Below are positions 43,537 through 52,072 of a stretch of 64,000 nucleotides of DNA, piece after piece. The notes below the pieces were generated by a model that was not told where the DNA came from, made no database searches, and saw nothing but the letters and a program-made list of their open reading frames with translations. The stretch is from Microvirga solisilvae (GTDB lineage: Bacteria > Pseudomonadota > Alphaproteobacteria > Rhizobiales > Beijerinckiaceae): assembly GCF_022808595.1 (NCBI RefSeq), contig NZ_JAKUCN010000003.1, positions 372,001 through 436,000 of the forward strand, written 5' to 3'. Made by a program: the position numbers and the translations under genes. Numbering within the stretch: position 1 is the first letter of the stretch; every line of letters starts with the position of its first letter.

Positions 43537-44451
43537 TTGCTCACGAGTTCCGCTGCTGGCGTCTACGTCATTTGCCCCACGCCTTTTGAGAGCGATGGAC
43601 GGCTCGATATGGCCTCTACCGACCGCATGGTCGAAGCCTATCTCGAAGCAGGCGCCACAGGGCTGACGATCCTAGGGATCATGGGCGAAGCACCGAAACT
43701 CACCGCCGACGAGTCTCAGGCTTTCGTTCGCCAAGTGATGAAAGCGGTCGCTGGGCGCGTGCCGGTGATCGTAGGCGTGTCGGCTGCCGGCTTCGCAGCG
43801 ATGTCGGCCCTGTCCGCTAAGGCCATGGATGCCGGCGCCGCAGGCGTGATGATCGCGCCGCCCTCGACGCTGAAGACCGACGATCAGATCGTCACCTATT
43901 ACGCCGATGCGGTGGAGGCTATCGGTGCGGATGTGCCCTTCGTTCTCCAGGATTATCCGCTCACGACGAATGTCGTCATGACACCGAAGGTGATCATGCG
44001 CATCATCGAGCAGAGCCCGTCCTGCGTTATGCTCAAGCATGAGGACTGGCCGGGTCTCGACAAGATCACCACCCTGCGCCGCGCCAGCGATAAAGGTGAG
44101 GTGCGCCGTGTTTCGATTCTCTGCGGCAATGGCGGCCTGTTCCTTCCCTTCGAGATGGAGCGTGGCGCCGATGGCGCGATGACGGGCTATGCTTATCCCG
44201 AGATGCTGGTCGGCGTCGTCAATCTCATCAATCAGGGCAAGCGCAAGGAGGCACACGATCTCTTCGACCGGCACTTGCCGCTCGTGCGCTACGAGACACA
44301 GCCCGGCGTTGGCCTCGCAGTCCGTAAATATGTCTTGAAGAAACGTGGCATCATCGCTCACGACACGCTGCGTAAGCCCGGGCCGAAGCTGAGCCCAGAG
44401 ACCATCTCGGAAATCGATTGGCTGATGCAGCGCATCGAGCGTTCGGAATAA
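43537..44451 (+). CDS. DapA-family (dihydrodipicolinate synthase-like) aldolase
   Basis: A Schiff-base (beta/alpha)8 aldolase/lyase of about 304 residues. The N-terminal GVYVICPTPFESDGRLD, TGLTILGIMGEAPKL (the usual GTTGE is replaced by GIMGE), the tyrosine in VLQDYPLTT and the lysine in SCVMLKHEDWPG fit the family. True DapA is unlikely because of the altered substrate loop; the substrate is probably a keto-acid or sugar-acid derivative. TTG 43537 was chosen since GGGAGGAAGTC precedes it; an in-frame ATG at 43498 would add 13 residues. The SDR gene follows 11 bases later in the same operon. Confidence 0.8.
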   Translation: MLTSSAAGVYVICPTPFESDGRLDMASTDRMVEAYLEAGATGLTILGIMGEAPKLTADESQAFVRQVMKAVAGRVPVIVGVSAAGFAAMSALSAKAMDAGAAGVMIAPPSTLKTDDQIVTYYADAVEAIGADVPFVLQDYPLTTNVVMTPKVIMRIIEQSPSCVMLKHEDWPGLDKITTLRRASDKGEVRRVSILCGNGGLFLPFEMERGADGAMTGYAYPEMLVGVVNLINQGKRKEAHDLFDRHLPLVRYETQPGVGLAVRKYVLKKRGIIAHDTLRKPGPKLSPETISEIDWLMQRIERSE

Positions 44452-44462
44452 CAAGGAGACTG

Positions 44463-45248
44463 ATGAGGATGAAGACAGGGTTGGAAGGAAAGCGCGCGCT
44501 CGTTCTCGGGGCGAGCAAGGGCTTGGGCTTCGGCATCGCGCAGGGGCTTGCGGAAGAGGGCGCGCGCGTTGCCATCGCAAGCCGCACCATGGAGGGCTCG
44601 AAAGCCGCTGCCGACAAGATTGGCCGGGATGTGCTGCCTTTCGTCTGCGACACCGGCAAGGTGGAGCAGGTCGATGCTCTTGCCAAGGGCGTGACGGCGG
44701 CGCTCGGCGGCGTCGACATTCTCGTGCTCAACAGCGGCGGCCCGCCTCCCGGCAAGGCTCAAGGCGTATCGTCCGATCAATGGCGTCAATCCTTCGATGC
44801 CATGTTCGTCAATCTCGTGCGCATCACGGATCATCTTCTTCCTGGCATGATCGAGCGTAAATTCGGCCGCATCATCTCGGTGATTTCGTCGGGCGTGATT
44901 CAGCCGATCCCGAATCTCGCCATTTCCAACGCCATCCGTCCGGCGCTCGTCGGCTGGGGAAAGACGCTCGCCAGCGAGGTTGCGTCCTCCGGCGTTACGA
45001 TCAATGCCATCGCACCAGGCCGCATCGCCACCGATCGCCTAAAGCAACTCGACGCTGCCAATGCCGAGCGTACGGGCCGCTCCGTGGAAGACGTCGCTGC
45101 TGCTGCCCGCGCCGGCATTCCGGCGGGCCGCTATGGCGAGATCGAGGAATTCGCTGCCGCTGCCGTCTTCCTCGCGAGTGAGAAAGCCTCCTTCATGACA
45201 GGCTCAATCCTGCGGGTCGATGGCGGACAGATCTCGTCGGTGACTTAA
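44463..45248 (+). CDS. Divergent short-chain dehydrogenase/reductase family protein
   Basis: A 261-residue Rossmann-fold protein. The cofactor motif ALVLGASKGLGFGIAQGLA and the structural motif NSGGPPPG (in place of NNAG) are seen. At the catalytic position, where classical SDRs have YxxxK, the sequence reads PNLAISNAIRPALVGW, which aligns Ser for Tyr and Arg for Lys. The protein belongs to a FabG-like subgroup with this change and may not be a classical reductase. A GGAG box precedes ATG 44463. It forms an operon with the DapA-like gene and ends in a strong terminator. Confidence 0.85.
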   Translation: MRMKTGLEGKRALVLGASKGLGFGIAQGLAEEGARVAIASRTMEGSKAAADKIGRDVLPFVCDTGKVEQVDALAKGVTAALGGVDILVLNSGGPPPGKAQGVSSDQWRQSFDAMFVNLVRITDHLLPGMIERKFGRIISVISSGVIQPIPNLAISNAIRPALVGWGKTLASEVASSGVTINAIAPGRIATDRLKQLDAANAERTGRSVEDVAAAARAGIPAGRYGEIEEFAAAAVFLASEKASFMTGSILRVDGGQISSVT

Positions 45249-45257
45249 ATCAAGCAA

Positions 45258-45295
45258 TGAGGAAGGCAGATCACTCTGCCTTCCTCACATTTTTT
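45258..45295 (+). terminator. Rho-independent terminator
   Basis: A perfect 13-bp stem (45258-45270 with 45275-45287), a tetraloop TCAC and CATTTTTTG. It ends the aldolase-SDR operon, and is also placed to stop the convergent chrA. Confidence 0.93.
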
Positions 45296-45306
45296 GAACA
45301 TTCGCC

Positions 45307-46701
45307 TTAGGCAATGATGCCGAGTGCGTAAAGCGCAATGCCTGCCAATGAGGTTGCCGCCAGTGTCGGCAGCATGCCGATTTTGAAGCGGAACATAGCG
45401 ACGATCGCGGCCGCCGCCAGCAGCAGCGCCCAGACATTCACGCTGCCCCACACGGGAACATCGAGGTTGAACGGTCCCCATGCGACGGCACGAACCTCGC
45501 GGAAGATCGTATGAATGCCGAACCAGAGCGCCAGGTTGACGATGACGCCGACGACGGTCGCTGTAATTGCGGAGAGCGCGCCGCTTAAAGAACGATTGCC
45601 GCGCAAGACCTCAATGTAAGGGGCGCCGAGGAAGATCCACAGGAAGCAGGGCGCGAACGTCACCCAGGTCGTAAGAAGCCCGCCAAGGGTTCCGGCGATA
45701 AGCGGATGAAGCATTCCCGGGTCCCGAAACGCCGCCATGAAGCCTACGAATTGCAGCACCATGATCAGAGGCCCCGGCGTCGTCTCGGCCATGCCGAGAC
45801 CATCGAGCATCTCACCCGGTTTCAGCCAACCATAAGTCTCCACCGCCTGCTGCGCCACATATGCCAGGACGGCATAGGCGCCACCGAATGTGACCATGGC
45901 CATTTTGGAGAAGAACAACGCGATCTGACTGAAGACATCATCCAGACCGAGCACGAAGAGAAGCGTCGCGACAGGAATGAGCCAGAGCGCAAGCCATACG
46001 AAAGCGACGCACAGAGTTCGCTTTCCGTTCGGACGTGCATGGGCGGGGAGATCATTGCCGAGAAGATCATCGGATGCATCATCGCTCTTCGAGCTGACTG
46101 TTGCGAAGTGAGAAATGCCGGATTTTGCTCCCATGAAACCGATAAATCCGGCGGCTAGGATGATGAGCGGAAATGGGATGCCCAGAAAGAAAATGCTCAC
46201 GAATGCCGCCGCAGCAATGCCGACCATCACTCCATTCTTCAATGCACGCTTGCCGATGCGCATCACAGCTTCCAGAACGACCGCAAGGACAGCGGCCTTT
46301 AAGCCGAAGAAGAGCGCGGCGACGAAGCCCGCATTGCCATAAAGGGCATAGATCCAACTCAGGCCCATGATGGCGACAATTCCGGGCAGAATAAACAGCC
46401 CACCGGCCATGATGCCGCCGAGGGTGCGGTGCATCAGCCATCCCATATAGGTCGCCAATTGCTGTGCCTCGGGTCCTGGCAGAAGCATGCAATAATTCAA
46501 GGCATGCAGAAATCGTGTCTCGGAAATCCAGCGCTTTTCCTCGACGAGGATGCGGTGCATGACCGCAATCTGTCCTGCCGGGCCGCCGAAGCTCAGGGCT
46601 GCGACGCGCAGCCATACGCGGAATGCTTCCCCGAAGGAAACGGTGAGACGGGCCGCTTCTTTAGTGGTGTTCTTTTCCATGCTCTCGAATGCCATGCTCA
46701 T
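45307..46701 (-). CDS. chrA: Chromate efflux transporter
   Basis: A 464-residue CHR-family membrane protein with two homologous halves. The first has FRVWLRVAALSFGGPAGQIAVMH and LPGPEAQQLATYMGW. The second has FSKMAMVTFGGAYAVLAYV and AETTPGPLIMVLQFVGF. Such transporters export chromate, driven by the proton gradient. The ATG overlaps the stop of chrB (ATGA). The long bidomain form is the one associated with chromate resistance. Confidence 0.93.
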   Translation of the reverse strand: MSMAFESMEKNTTKEAARLTVSFGEAFRVWLRVAALSFGGPAGQIAVMHRILVEEKRWISETRFLHALNYCMLLPGPEAQQLATYMGWLMHRTLGGIMAGGLFILPGIVAIMGLSWIYALYGNAGFVAALFFGLKAAVLAVVLEAVMRIGKRALKNGVMVGIAAAAFVSIFFLGIPFPLIILAAGFIGFMGAKSGISHFATVSSKSDDASDDLLGNDLPAHARPNGKRTLCVAFVWLALWLIPVATLLFVLGLDDVFSQIALFFSKMAMVTFGGAYAVLAYVAQQAVETYGWLKPGEMLDGLGMAETTPGPLIMVLQFVGFMAAFRDPGMLHPLIAGTLGGLLTTWVTFAPCFLWIFLGAPYIEVLRGNRSLSGALSAITATVVGVIVNLALWFGIHTIFREVRAVAWGPFNLDVPVWGSVNVWALLLAAAAIVAMFRFKIGMLPTLAATSLAGIALYALGIIA

Positions 46702-47525
46702 TTCAAGCCTCCGCTCTTCGAAGGCCAGTTGTGTGTCTCATCCGTCGCATCCCGGCACCAACGGTAGAACGCATCATAAAGCAGCATGCCTGCCTCGAGT
46801 TGAGCAAGGTCATCCGCGAACATGCGCGAGAGGCCTAATGAGGCGGCAAGCAGGCCAGGTGCTTCGGGAGCAAGATCAAGCCGTGCCGTATCGGCTCCCC
46901 TGACGATTGTGGCAAGTCGCAGGAGTGGCTCGGTCGTGAGACCAAACTCTTGGATCATCACGTCGAACGTGCAGAGTTCTTCTCGATGACTCCAGAAGAC
47001 CCCGTCACCCTCGATATCGAATGGCGTTGCTCCGAAACGCTCAGCGACGTCCTGGACCTCGGATGTCGGCACAAAGAGAAAGACTGCGTTAGCATCGATG
47101 AAGCGGCGGATGAGCCAGGGGCACGCGATCCGGTCGATCTTGGGCCGCGAGCGTGTGACCCATAGGGTGCGACCCTGAGCATCTCGTGGTGGCAGTTTCG
47201 CTTTTGGCACGACGGGAAGACCAGCCTGCGACCAAGCTAGAATACCGCCTTCCAGAGCATCGGCAGTAATCCCAGAATGGCGAAGCCAGGCTGCGACCCC
47301 ATGGCTGAGCTTCAGCCCTTTCTGGCAGATCGCGACGACGGATTGACCGACATAGTCATGAGCCCATTCCGAAACCTTGCCATAAGGTCGATGTCTCGAA
47401 CCTGGGAGCATGAAGGGAGTTGCGGCAAAGTCCTCATCCGTACAAACATCGATAAGCACAGGGCATTTCGGCGTGCCGATGAGTCGAGCGAGCTTTTCGG
47501 GGGAGATCGTGTTGAGTGACGACAT
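46698..47525 (-). CDS. chrB: Chromate resistance protein with rhodanese and ChrB domains
   Basis: A 275-residue fusion. Residues about 1-110 form a rhodanese-like domain (VLIDVCTDEDFAATP, active-site loop ICQKGLKLSHGVAAWLR with the cysteine present). Residues about 120-265 form the ChrB C-terminal domain (WVTRSRPKIDRIACPWLIRRFID, FDIEGDGVFWSHREELCTFDVM). ChrB proteins act as chromate-responsive regulators or sensors of chrA; here the typical N-terminal part is replaced by rhodanese, so a sulfurtransferase-linked role is possible. It is coupled to chrA by a 4-base overlap. Confidence 0.85.
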   Translation of the reverse strand: MSSLNTISPEKLARLIGTPKCPVLIDVCTDEDFAATPFMLPGSRHRPYGKVSEWAHDYVGQSVVAICQKGLKLSHGVAAWLRHSGITADALEGGILAWSQAGLPVVPKAKLPPRDAQGRTLWVTRSRPKIDRIACPWLIRRFIDANAVFLFVPTSEVQDVAERFGATPFDIEGDGVFWSHREELCTFDVMIQEFGLTTEPLLRLATIVRGADTARLDLAPEAPGLLAASLGLSRMFADDLAQLEAGMLLYDAFYRWCRDATDETHNWPSKSGGLK

Positions 47526-47668
47526 GGTGCATCCGTTAAAAAGTTAGAGCGGATGCGATGCTTGGGCCTGTCGCCTCGTGGGGAGATCGCAATCCCCATA
47601 TCGGTATTACATGCCCAGCACCAGATTTTGTCAATTCCTTAGCGCGCAGTCAGCGTTGCAGGCGTGGC

Positions 47669-48433
47669 CTACTCAGCGGAGACCATAAGACCGTTCTCCA
47701 CCAACGTGGCCCATGTCTCCTCGGCGCTTTCCGCGAAGTGCACGAGCTTGCGGTCGTGCTCGCTCACCATGCCATGCTCCAAGAGGGCATCGAACTTGAT
47801 GATGGACTGCCAATACCCCTTGTCGAATAGCACAATTGGAAGAGGCGGGGCCTTTCCGGTCTGGCGGAGAGTGAGGACTTCGAACAACTCATCCAGAGTT
47901 CCGAACCCGCCGGGGAAAACCACGAGAGCATTGGCGCGCATGGCCAGATGCATCTTGCGCATGGCGAAGTAGTGGAAGCGGAAGGTCAGGTCGGGCGTAG
48001 AATAGGCATTGGGCTCCTGCTCGTGCGGCAGGGTGATGTTGAAGCCGATGGACGGCGCGTTCACGTCGTAGGCTCCGCGATTGGCAGCCTCCATGATCCC
48101 GGGCCCACCCCCCGTTGCGATGACGTTGTCGCGCAGGCCTCCGCTGGCAGTCAAAGCTCCGCCTCGCTGGGATGCGATGGCGCCGAAGGCGCGGGCTTGC
48201 TCATACCAGTAGGGATGCCGCCCCGGACCGTCCTCGCGGACGCGAGCGCTGCCGAACACGACGATGGTAGAGCGCACGCCCCAGATACGCAGATTCTCTT
48301 CCGCCTTCACATATTCCAGCTGAAAGCGAACGCCCCGGGTGGAATCGCCCAGCAGGAAATCCTGGTCGAGGGCAGCCAGGCGATAGGAGGGGGAGGCCAT
48401 CTGGGCCGTGCTCGAGGGCTTTCTGTCATCCAT
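47669..48433 (-). CDS. LOG-family (TIGR00730) nucleotide phosphoribohydrolase-like protein
   Basis: A 254-residue Rossmann-fold protein of the Lonely Guy family. Both signature motifs are present: ATGGGPGIMEAANRGA and the PGGxGT loop with glutamate in VVFPGGFGTLDELFEVLTL. Family members release cytokinin bases or AMP-derived bases from nucleoside monophosphates. The protein is longer than plant-type LOGs because of an N-terminal extension of about 50 residues, as in the bacterial long group. It has CAGGAG ahead of the ATG and probably forms its own transcript. Confidence 0.87.
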   Translation of the reverse strand: MDDRKPSSTAQMASPSYRLAALDQDFLLGDSTRGVRFQLEYVKAEENLRIWGVRSTIVVFGSARVREDGPGRHPYWYEQARAFGAIASQRGGALTASGGLRDNVIATGGGPGIMEAANRGAYDVNAPSIGFNITLPHEQEPNAYSTPDLTFRFHYFAMRKMHLAMRANALVVFPGGFGTLDELFEVLTLRQTGKAPPLPIVLFDKGYWQSIIKFDALLEHGMVSEHDRKLVHFAESAEETWATLVENGLMVSAE

Positions 48434-48486
48434 GCGCAGGAACTCCTGTTGTCCCGCCCCGCAGAAAGCACATCTTGCGCCTATGG

Positions 48487-48705
48487 TTAAGAGCCCGTGG
48501 GACGTGTTGGGATTTCCGGAGGGCTCGACGGAGGAACGCCCAGGGGCTCGCCGGGGCTCGGAGCCTCGCTCGGCGTAACCGGTGGGACGCCCAGAGGTTC
48601 GCCCGGGCTCGGAATTCCAGGCGGACCAGGATCGGGACGGACAGGCTGAGGAGCTGGATTGGGCACATTCGGCTGCGGCGGTGTCGGATTGGGTGTATCG
48701 GACAT
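48487..48705 (-). CDS. Small proline-rich repeat protein behind an EcfG promoter
   Basis: A 72-residue protein made almost only of Pro, Gly, Ser, Glu and Val. The 11-residue unit PSPGEPLGVPP occurs twice, and the corresponding DNA is also repeated. No signal peptide is present and it should be disordered. AAGGAT precedes the ATG at a good distance. The perfect EcfG promoter 32 bases upstream supports it being real and stress-induced. Its function is unknown. Confidence 0.65.
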   Translation of the reverse strand: MSDTPNPTPPQPNVPNPAPQPVRPDPGPPGIPSPGEPLGVPPVTPSEAPSPGEPLGVPPSSPPEIPTRPTGS

Positions 48706-48736
48706 GACGAGATCCTTATGGTGTTACTCGGTTCCG

Positions 48737-48761
48737 AACGGGCATTGTTGGGCTTTGTTCC
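48737..48761 (-). promoter_or_regulatory. EcfG-type general stress response promoter
   Basis: Read on the minus strand: GGAAC (48761-48757), 16 bases, CGTT (48740-48737). This is a perfect match to the EcfG consensus, placed 32 bases upstream of the start of the proline-rich small gene. Confidence 0.8.
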
Positions 48762-48868
48762 GATCCGCACGGGTCAGTACATTTGACTCTGGGCTCTAAC
48801 GCCAAGGTCGCTATATTCACAGCGAACAAGGGTAAGAGAGCCCTTGAGACGTAAAGGGAGCCCCGACT

Positions 48869-50056
48869 GTGAATCGCCTATCCTCATTGAAAGCTACGGA
48901 TATCCTGCCGGTCGACGGCTGCAGCGGTGCTCTCGCCGGGCGCGTATGGCGTCCAGGGATAGGCCCTTGCGTGGTTGCCATGCGCGAGGAGGGCGTGTTC
49001 GATATTTCCGCGACTTGCTCCACGATGAGCGAACTCGCTGCACAGAGTGATCCGGCCCAGGTCGTGAAGACCGCTGAAGGCGAGAGGATCGCCTCGCTCG
49101 ATGAAATCATGGCGAACACACCATCCGATGCGCGCGATCCGTCAAGGCCGTGGCTTCTGGCTCCCGTCGATCTGCAGGTGGTGAAGGCCGCCGGCGTGAC
49201 CTTCGCGGTGTCCATGCTGGAGCGTGTCATCGAGGAACGGGCTCGAGGCGATGCGAGTGCCGCCGCAGCCATTCGCACGGAGGTGCTGCGCCTAGTGGGG
49301 GATGATCTCAGCCGCCTGAGACCTGGCTCGCGCGAAGCAATGGCATTGAAGGATGTGCTCGTTGCGCAGGGAGCCTGGAGCCAGTATCTCGAGGTCGGCA
49401 TCGGCCCCGATGCAGAGGTTTTCACGAAGGCTCCGACTCTGTCGTCTGTCGGCGCCCTCATGGATGCGGGCCTGCATCCGAAATCAACCTGGAACAATCC
49501 CGAGCCGGAGGTGGTCGTCGTCGTGACAGCCGAGGGCCGGATCGTCGGCGCTGCATTGGGCAACGATGTCAATTTGCGCGACTTCGAGGGCCGCTCCGCG
49601 CTGTTGCTCTCGAAGGCCAAGGACAACAATGCCTCCTGCGCACTGGGTCCCTTCGTGCGGTTCTTCGACGACAGCTTCTCCCTCGACGATGTGCGGGGAA
49701 CCAATGTCACATTGACGGTAGAAGGCGAAGACGGTTTCAAGCTCGAAGGCTCGTCATCCATCACCAAGATTAGCCGCGATCCTGAGGATCTTGTTGCGCA
49801 GACGCTCGGTCCGCACCATCAGTACCCGGACGGTTTCGTGCTCTTTCTTGGTACCATGTTCGCGCCGACACAGGACCGCGACGAGCCTGGAATGGGCTTT
49901 ACGCACAAGACAGGCGATATCGTCACCATCGCCGCACCGAAACTCGGAAAGCTCGTGAACCGTATGAAGCCGAGCTCCGACTGTGAGCTTTGGACGTTCG
50001 GCCTGCGCGCTTTGATGACGAACTTGGCCTCCCGCGGTCTTTTGAAGGCGCACTGA
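48869..50056 (+). CDS. Fumarylacetoacetate hydrolase family protein
   Basis: A 395-residue protein of the FAH superfamily, whose members hydrolyse or decarboxylate 2-oxo acids and acylpyruvates in a metal-dependent way. The core is in the C-terminal half: VGIGPDAEVFTKAP, the metal-binding EPEVVVVVTAEGRIVGAALGNDVNLRDFEGRS (ExE and D residues) and LSKAKDNNASCALGPFV. The N-terminal 130 residues are specific to a long FAH subgroup with sugar-acid relatives; the substrate is unknown. The GTG start has AAAGGGAG ahead. Confidence 0.82.
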   Translation: MNRLSSLKATDILPVDGCSGALAGRVWRPGIGPCVVAMREEGVFDISATCSTMSELAAQSDPAQVVKTAEGERIASLDEIMANTPSDARDPSRPWLLAPVDLQVVKAAGVTFAVSMLERVIEERARGDASAAAAIRTEVLRLVGDDLSRLRPGSREAMALKDVLVAQGAWSQYLEVGIGPDAEVFTKAPTLSSVGALMDAGLHPKSTWNNPEPEVVVVVTAEGRIVGAALGNDVNLRDFEGRSALLLSKAKDNNASCALGPFVRFFDDSFSLDDVRGTNVTLTVEGEDGFKLEGSSSITKISRDPEDLVAQTLGPHHQYPDGFVLFLGTMFAPTQDRDEPGMGFTHKTGDIVTIAAPKLGKLVNRMKPSSDCELWTFGLRALMTNLASRGLLKAH

Positions 50057-50392
50057 TCTTAAAAAACGAGGGGCGCATCCTTGTATGATTCCGATGCGCT
50101 TCTCGCCTTGCTAATGTCATTTCAATACTTTTGAATTAACCGCATTTGCAGATCAAAAACAGCTTTGTGGGTATTCCATTGAAGTTTGCCTTTCGGGCGC
50201 CATCATAAGCGATCACAAAGAGTTGTTGGCCTGAAAGAAAACTGATCCTGTCGCTCCGAATGTTGTCGCGTTCCATGACATGCATATCCGGCATGAGTGG
50301 CATGAATCGAAACGTCATTCCATTGAGTGGAAAGATGGCAGGTTTTAAAGGCCAGCAGACGTAATTCGCGCATTGTCATAGAGAGCTTAAAA
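50057..50392. other. Intergenic region of 336 bp, lower GC, weak hairpin and a doubtful small ORF
   Basis: A hairpin with arms GCGCATC (50073-50079) and GATGCGC (50093-50099), extended by CGAG/CTCG, follows the FAH gene but has no clear T-run. The remainder is noticeably more AT-rich than its surroundings. On the minus strand a 60-codon frame at 50136-50318 (starting MTFRFMPLMP, ending LFLICKCG) lacks a clear ribosome-binding site. I cannot tell whether it is a small gene, a remnant or noise. Confidence 0.3.
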
Positions 50393-51163
50393 ATGGTTGC
50401 TTATCGACGTTATCTTATTGCCTCGTCTCTTGCGCGTTTGATCAGAAAAGAAAGAGGCGGCAATCGCGTCACGGAAGGCCATTTCCCAAACCAGGCTGAC
50501 CGAAGCTCCTTCGTGATCGTAGATGGTGAAAAAGGCAGTCTCGTTTTGGTTCATGCAGGAGCCAATGGTCCTGTGGAGGAGCGCACGGAAGTGCCGCGTG
50601 CTCATGCCGAGGCCCTGCTCGATGTAACCCCCGGTAAGCTCGATTATTTGCTCACCCACCTGACTGTTGGCACACGCGACATTCAGATTGCTCGCTTCGT
50701 CACGCCTGGTCCTTTCGACATGATTTCCGTCTCCTTCGAGAGTGAGGATGAGGCGCGGGATTTCCGGCCGCTTTCCTGGTTCGGTCCCGATGTCACGAAG
50801 GAGACCGCCTATCAGAATCGCGCGATCGCCTTGAACGGCCCGCCGCAAATGCCGGAGGTGCCGCTGTCGAATGCTGCTCTCAATAGTCTGCTCGACACGC
50901 TTGAGAACCGGTACAGCGCCGGGCGCTCCTACACCACGCATCACCAGGCGAAAAATTCCGCCGAAGTCGAGATCGTACAGAATGGCGCGCCTCCCGCAGC
51001 ATCGGAGCGAGGACAATCTCCGGGGCAAGGCAGGTCTGCCGCGCAGCAGCCGTCCCCTGTCTCGACGGATGTCGAAATTGCTGAAGACGAGAGCAACGAT
51101 CTCAGCATCGAAGACAATGTGATCCGCGAACTGGCGCGATCCTTGCGTCCGCAACGCCGCTAA
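50393..51163 (+). CDS. Degenerate CYTH-domain protein with disordered tail
   Basis: A 256-residue protein. Residues 1-165 align to the CYTH (triphosphatase/CyaB) fold: MVAYRRYLI where ExExKFL is expected, RTEVPRAHAEALLDVTPG for the basic/acidic strand, and the C-terminal EDEARDFRPLSWFGPDVTKETAYQNRAIAL, a strong CYTH-type ending. But the metal-binding ExExK is gone (V-A-Y-R-R), and the later EVE-type strand reads SVSF, so it is probably not a triphosphatase. Residues 170-256 are Pro/Ser/Glu-rich and probably disordered. ATG 50393 lacks a good ribosome-binding site. It is followed by a strong terminator. Confidence 0.6.
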   Translation: MVAYRRYLIASSLARLIRKERGGNRVTEGHFPNQADRSSFVIVDGEKGSLVLVHAGANGPVEERTEVPRAHAEALLDVTPGKLDYLLTHLTVGTRDIQIARFVTPGPFDMISVSFESEDEARDFRPLSWFGPDVTKETAYQNRAIALNGPPQMPEVPLSNAALNSLLDTLENRYSAGRSYTTHHQAKNSAEVEIVQNGAPPAASERGQSPGQGRSAAQQPSPVSTDVEIAEDESNDLSIEDNVIRELARSLRPQRR

Positions 51164-51170
51164 AGCTGAA

Positions 51171-51199
51171 AGCCTGGATCGAAAGATCCAGGCTTTTTT
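51171..51199 (+). terminator. Rho-independent terminator
   Basis: A 10-bp perfect stem (51171-51180 with 51185-51194) with a GAAA tetraloop and five T. It serves the CYTH gene and is next to the convergent lytic transglycosylase stop. Confidence 0.92.
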
Positions 51200-51200
51200 A

Positions 51201-52046
51201 TCAACTGGGCAGCACGATGCAGCTGCCGCGCAAAGAACGGATCTTCTGGCAGAGCTCTTCGGCACTCCTGCGTGTATCGGCTGGCGCACGTACCCGATAG
51301 AAGGTTCTCGATCCGCGATAGCGCAAACGCGTCCCGATGATCATGGGGCGTGCGTCCTTCAGCAGGGAAGCATAAGCCTGGCTCGCGCGCATATAGGTTG
51401 AGAGCGCCTGCGCTTTTGAGAAGTTCCCTGCCAGCTGTACACCCCAGGGAGCAAAGGGGGCTTCTCCGTCAGAGCGTCCTGCCGGTGTGCGAAGTGCGGA
51501 AACGATTTGCTGGCAGCTTTCAGCTTTTGTCTGTGTTTCGGTAAACCTCTGTGGGCCTTTCTTCGCGTCGTCCGCCCATTCCTCCGCCGCGCGTCCCGTG
51601 ATGCTGATAACATAACTTCGGGTCTCAACAGGCAGATCTCCCCGCCCTTCGAGCCATGACAGGACCCGTGCCCGGCCTCCATTATAGGCTGCTGCGGCAA
51701 GGCCCAGATTGCCGAATTGCGCGGCGAGATCGGCAACCAGTTCAGCGGCCTTCGCAATGGCTTGTTCAGGGTCAAACGGATCAGCCAGTCCACGCTCCCT
51801 GGCTGTCCCTGGCATGAACTGTGCCACGCCTTGCGCTCCAGCGGAGCTGACGACGCCGGTCCGGAACGAGCTTTCACGCCAGATCAGTTTCGTCAGGAAG
51901 TCTCTCGGCACCTCGTGCTTTTGGGCGGCGTCCTCGATGAGGCGGCATAGGGCTTGATCGACCGTTTCGCCAGACATCCCTTGCGACGCCCCGGCGTGGG
52001 AGCAAAGCAGCATGAATCCGCAGAAAGATGCGAGCCAGATGCGCAT
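51201..52046 (-). CDS. Lytic murein transglycosylase (SLT domain) with SPOR-like C-terminus
   Basis: A 281-residue exported enzyme cleaving the MurNAc-GlcNAc bond with formation of 1,6-anhydroMurNAc, the substrate feeding AnmK. A signal peptide (about 1-20, SHAGAS|Q) is followed by the SLT domain with catalytic glutamate in LIWRESSFRTGVVSSAGAQG and AAAYNGGRARVLSWL. The C-terminal about 70 residues (FYRVRAPADTRRSAEELCQKI) look like a SPOR peptidoglycan-binding domain. The ATG at 52046 was chosen to include the signal peptide. Confidence 0.88.
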   Translation of the reverse strand: MRIWLASFCGFMLLCSHAGASQGMSGETVDQALCRLIEDAAQKHEVPRDFLTKLIWRESSFRTGVVSSAGAQGVAQFMPGTARERGLADPFDPEQAIAKAAELVADLAAQFGNLGLAAAAYNGGRARVLSWLEGRGDLPVETRSYVISITGRAAEEWADDAKKGPQRFTETQTKAESCQQIVSALRTPAGRSDGEAPFAPWGVQLAGNFSKAQALSTYMRASQAYASLLKDARPMIIGTRLRYRGSRTFYRVRAPADTRRSAEELCQKIRSLRGSCIVLPS

Positions 52047-52072
52047 GATCACCTGTCGGCCGGAAGATGGAG

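Noticed and set aside
48487..48786. Plus-strand frames opposite the proline-rich small gene
   Set aside because: They are Arg-rich shadows of the Pro/Gly codons; promoter and ribosome-binding site support the minus strand.
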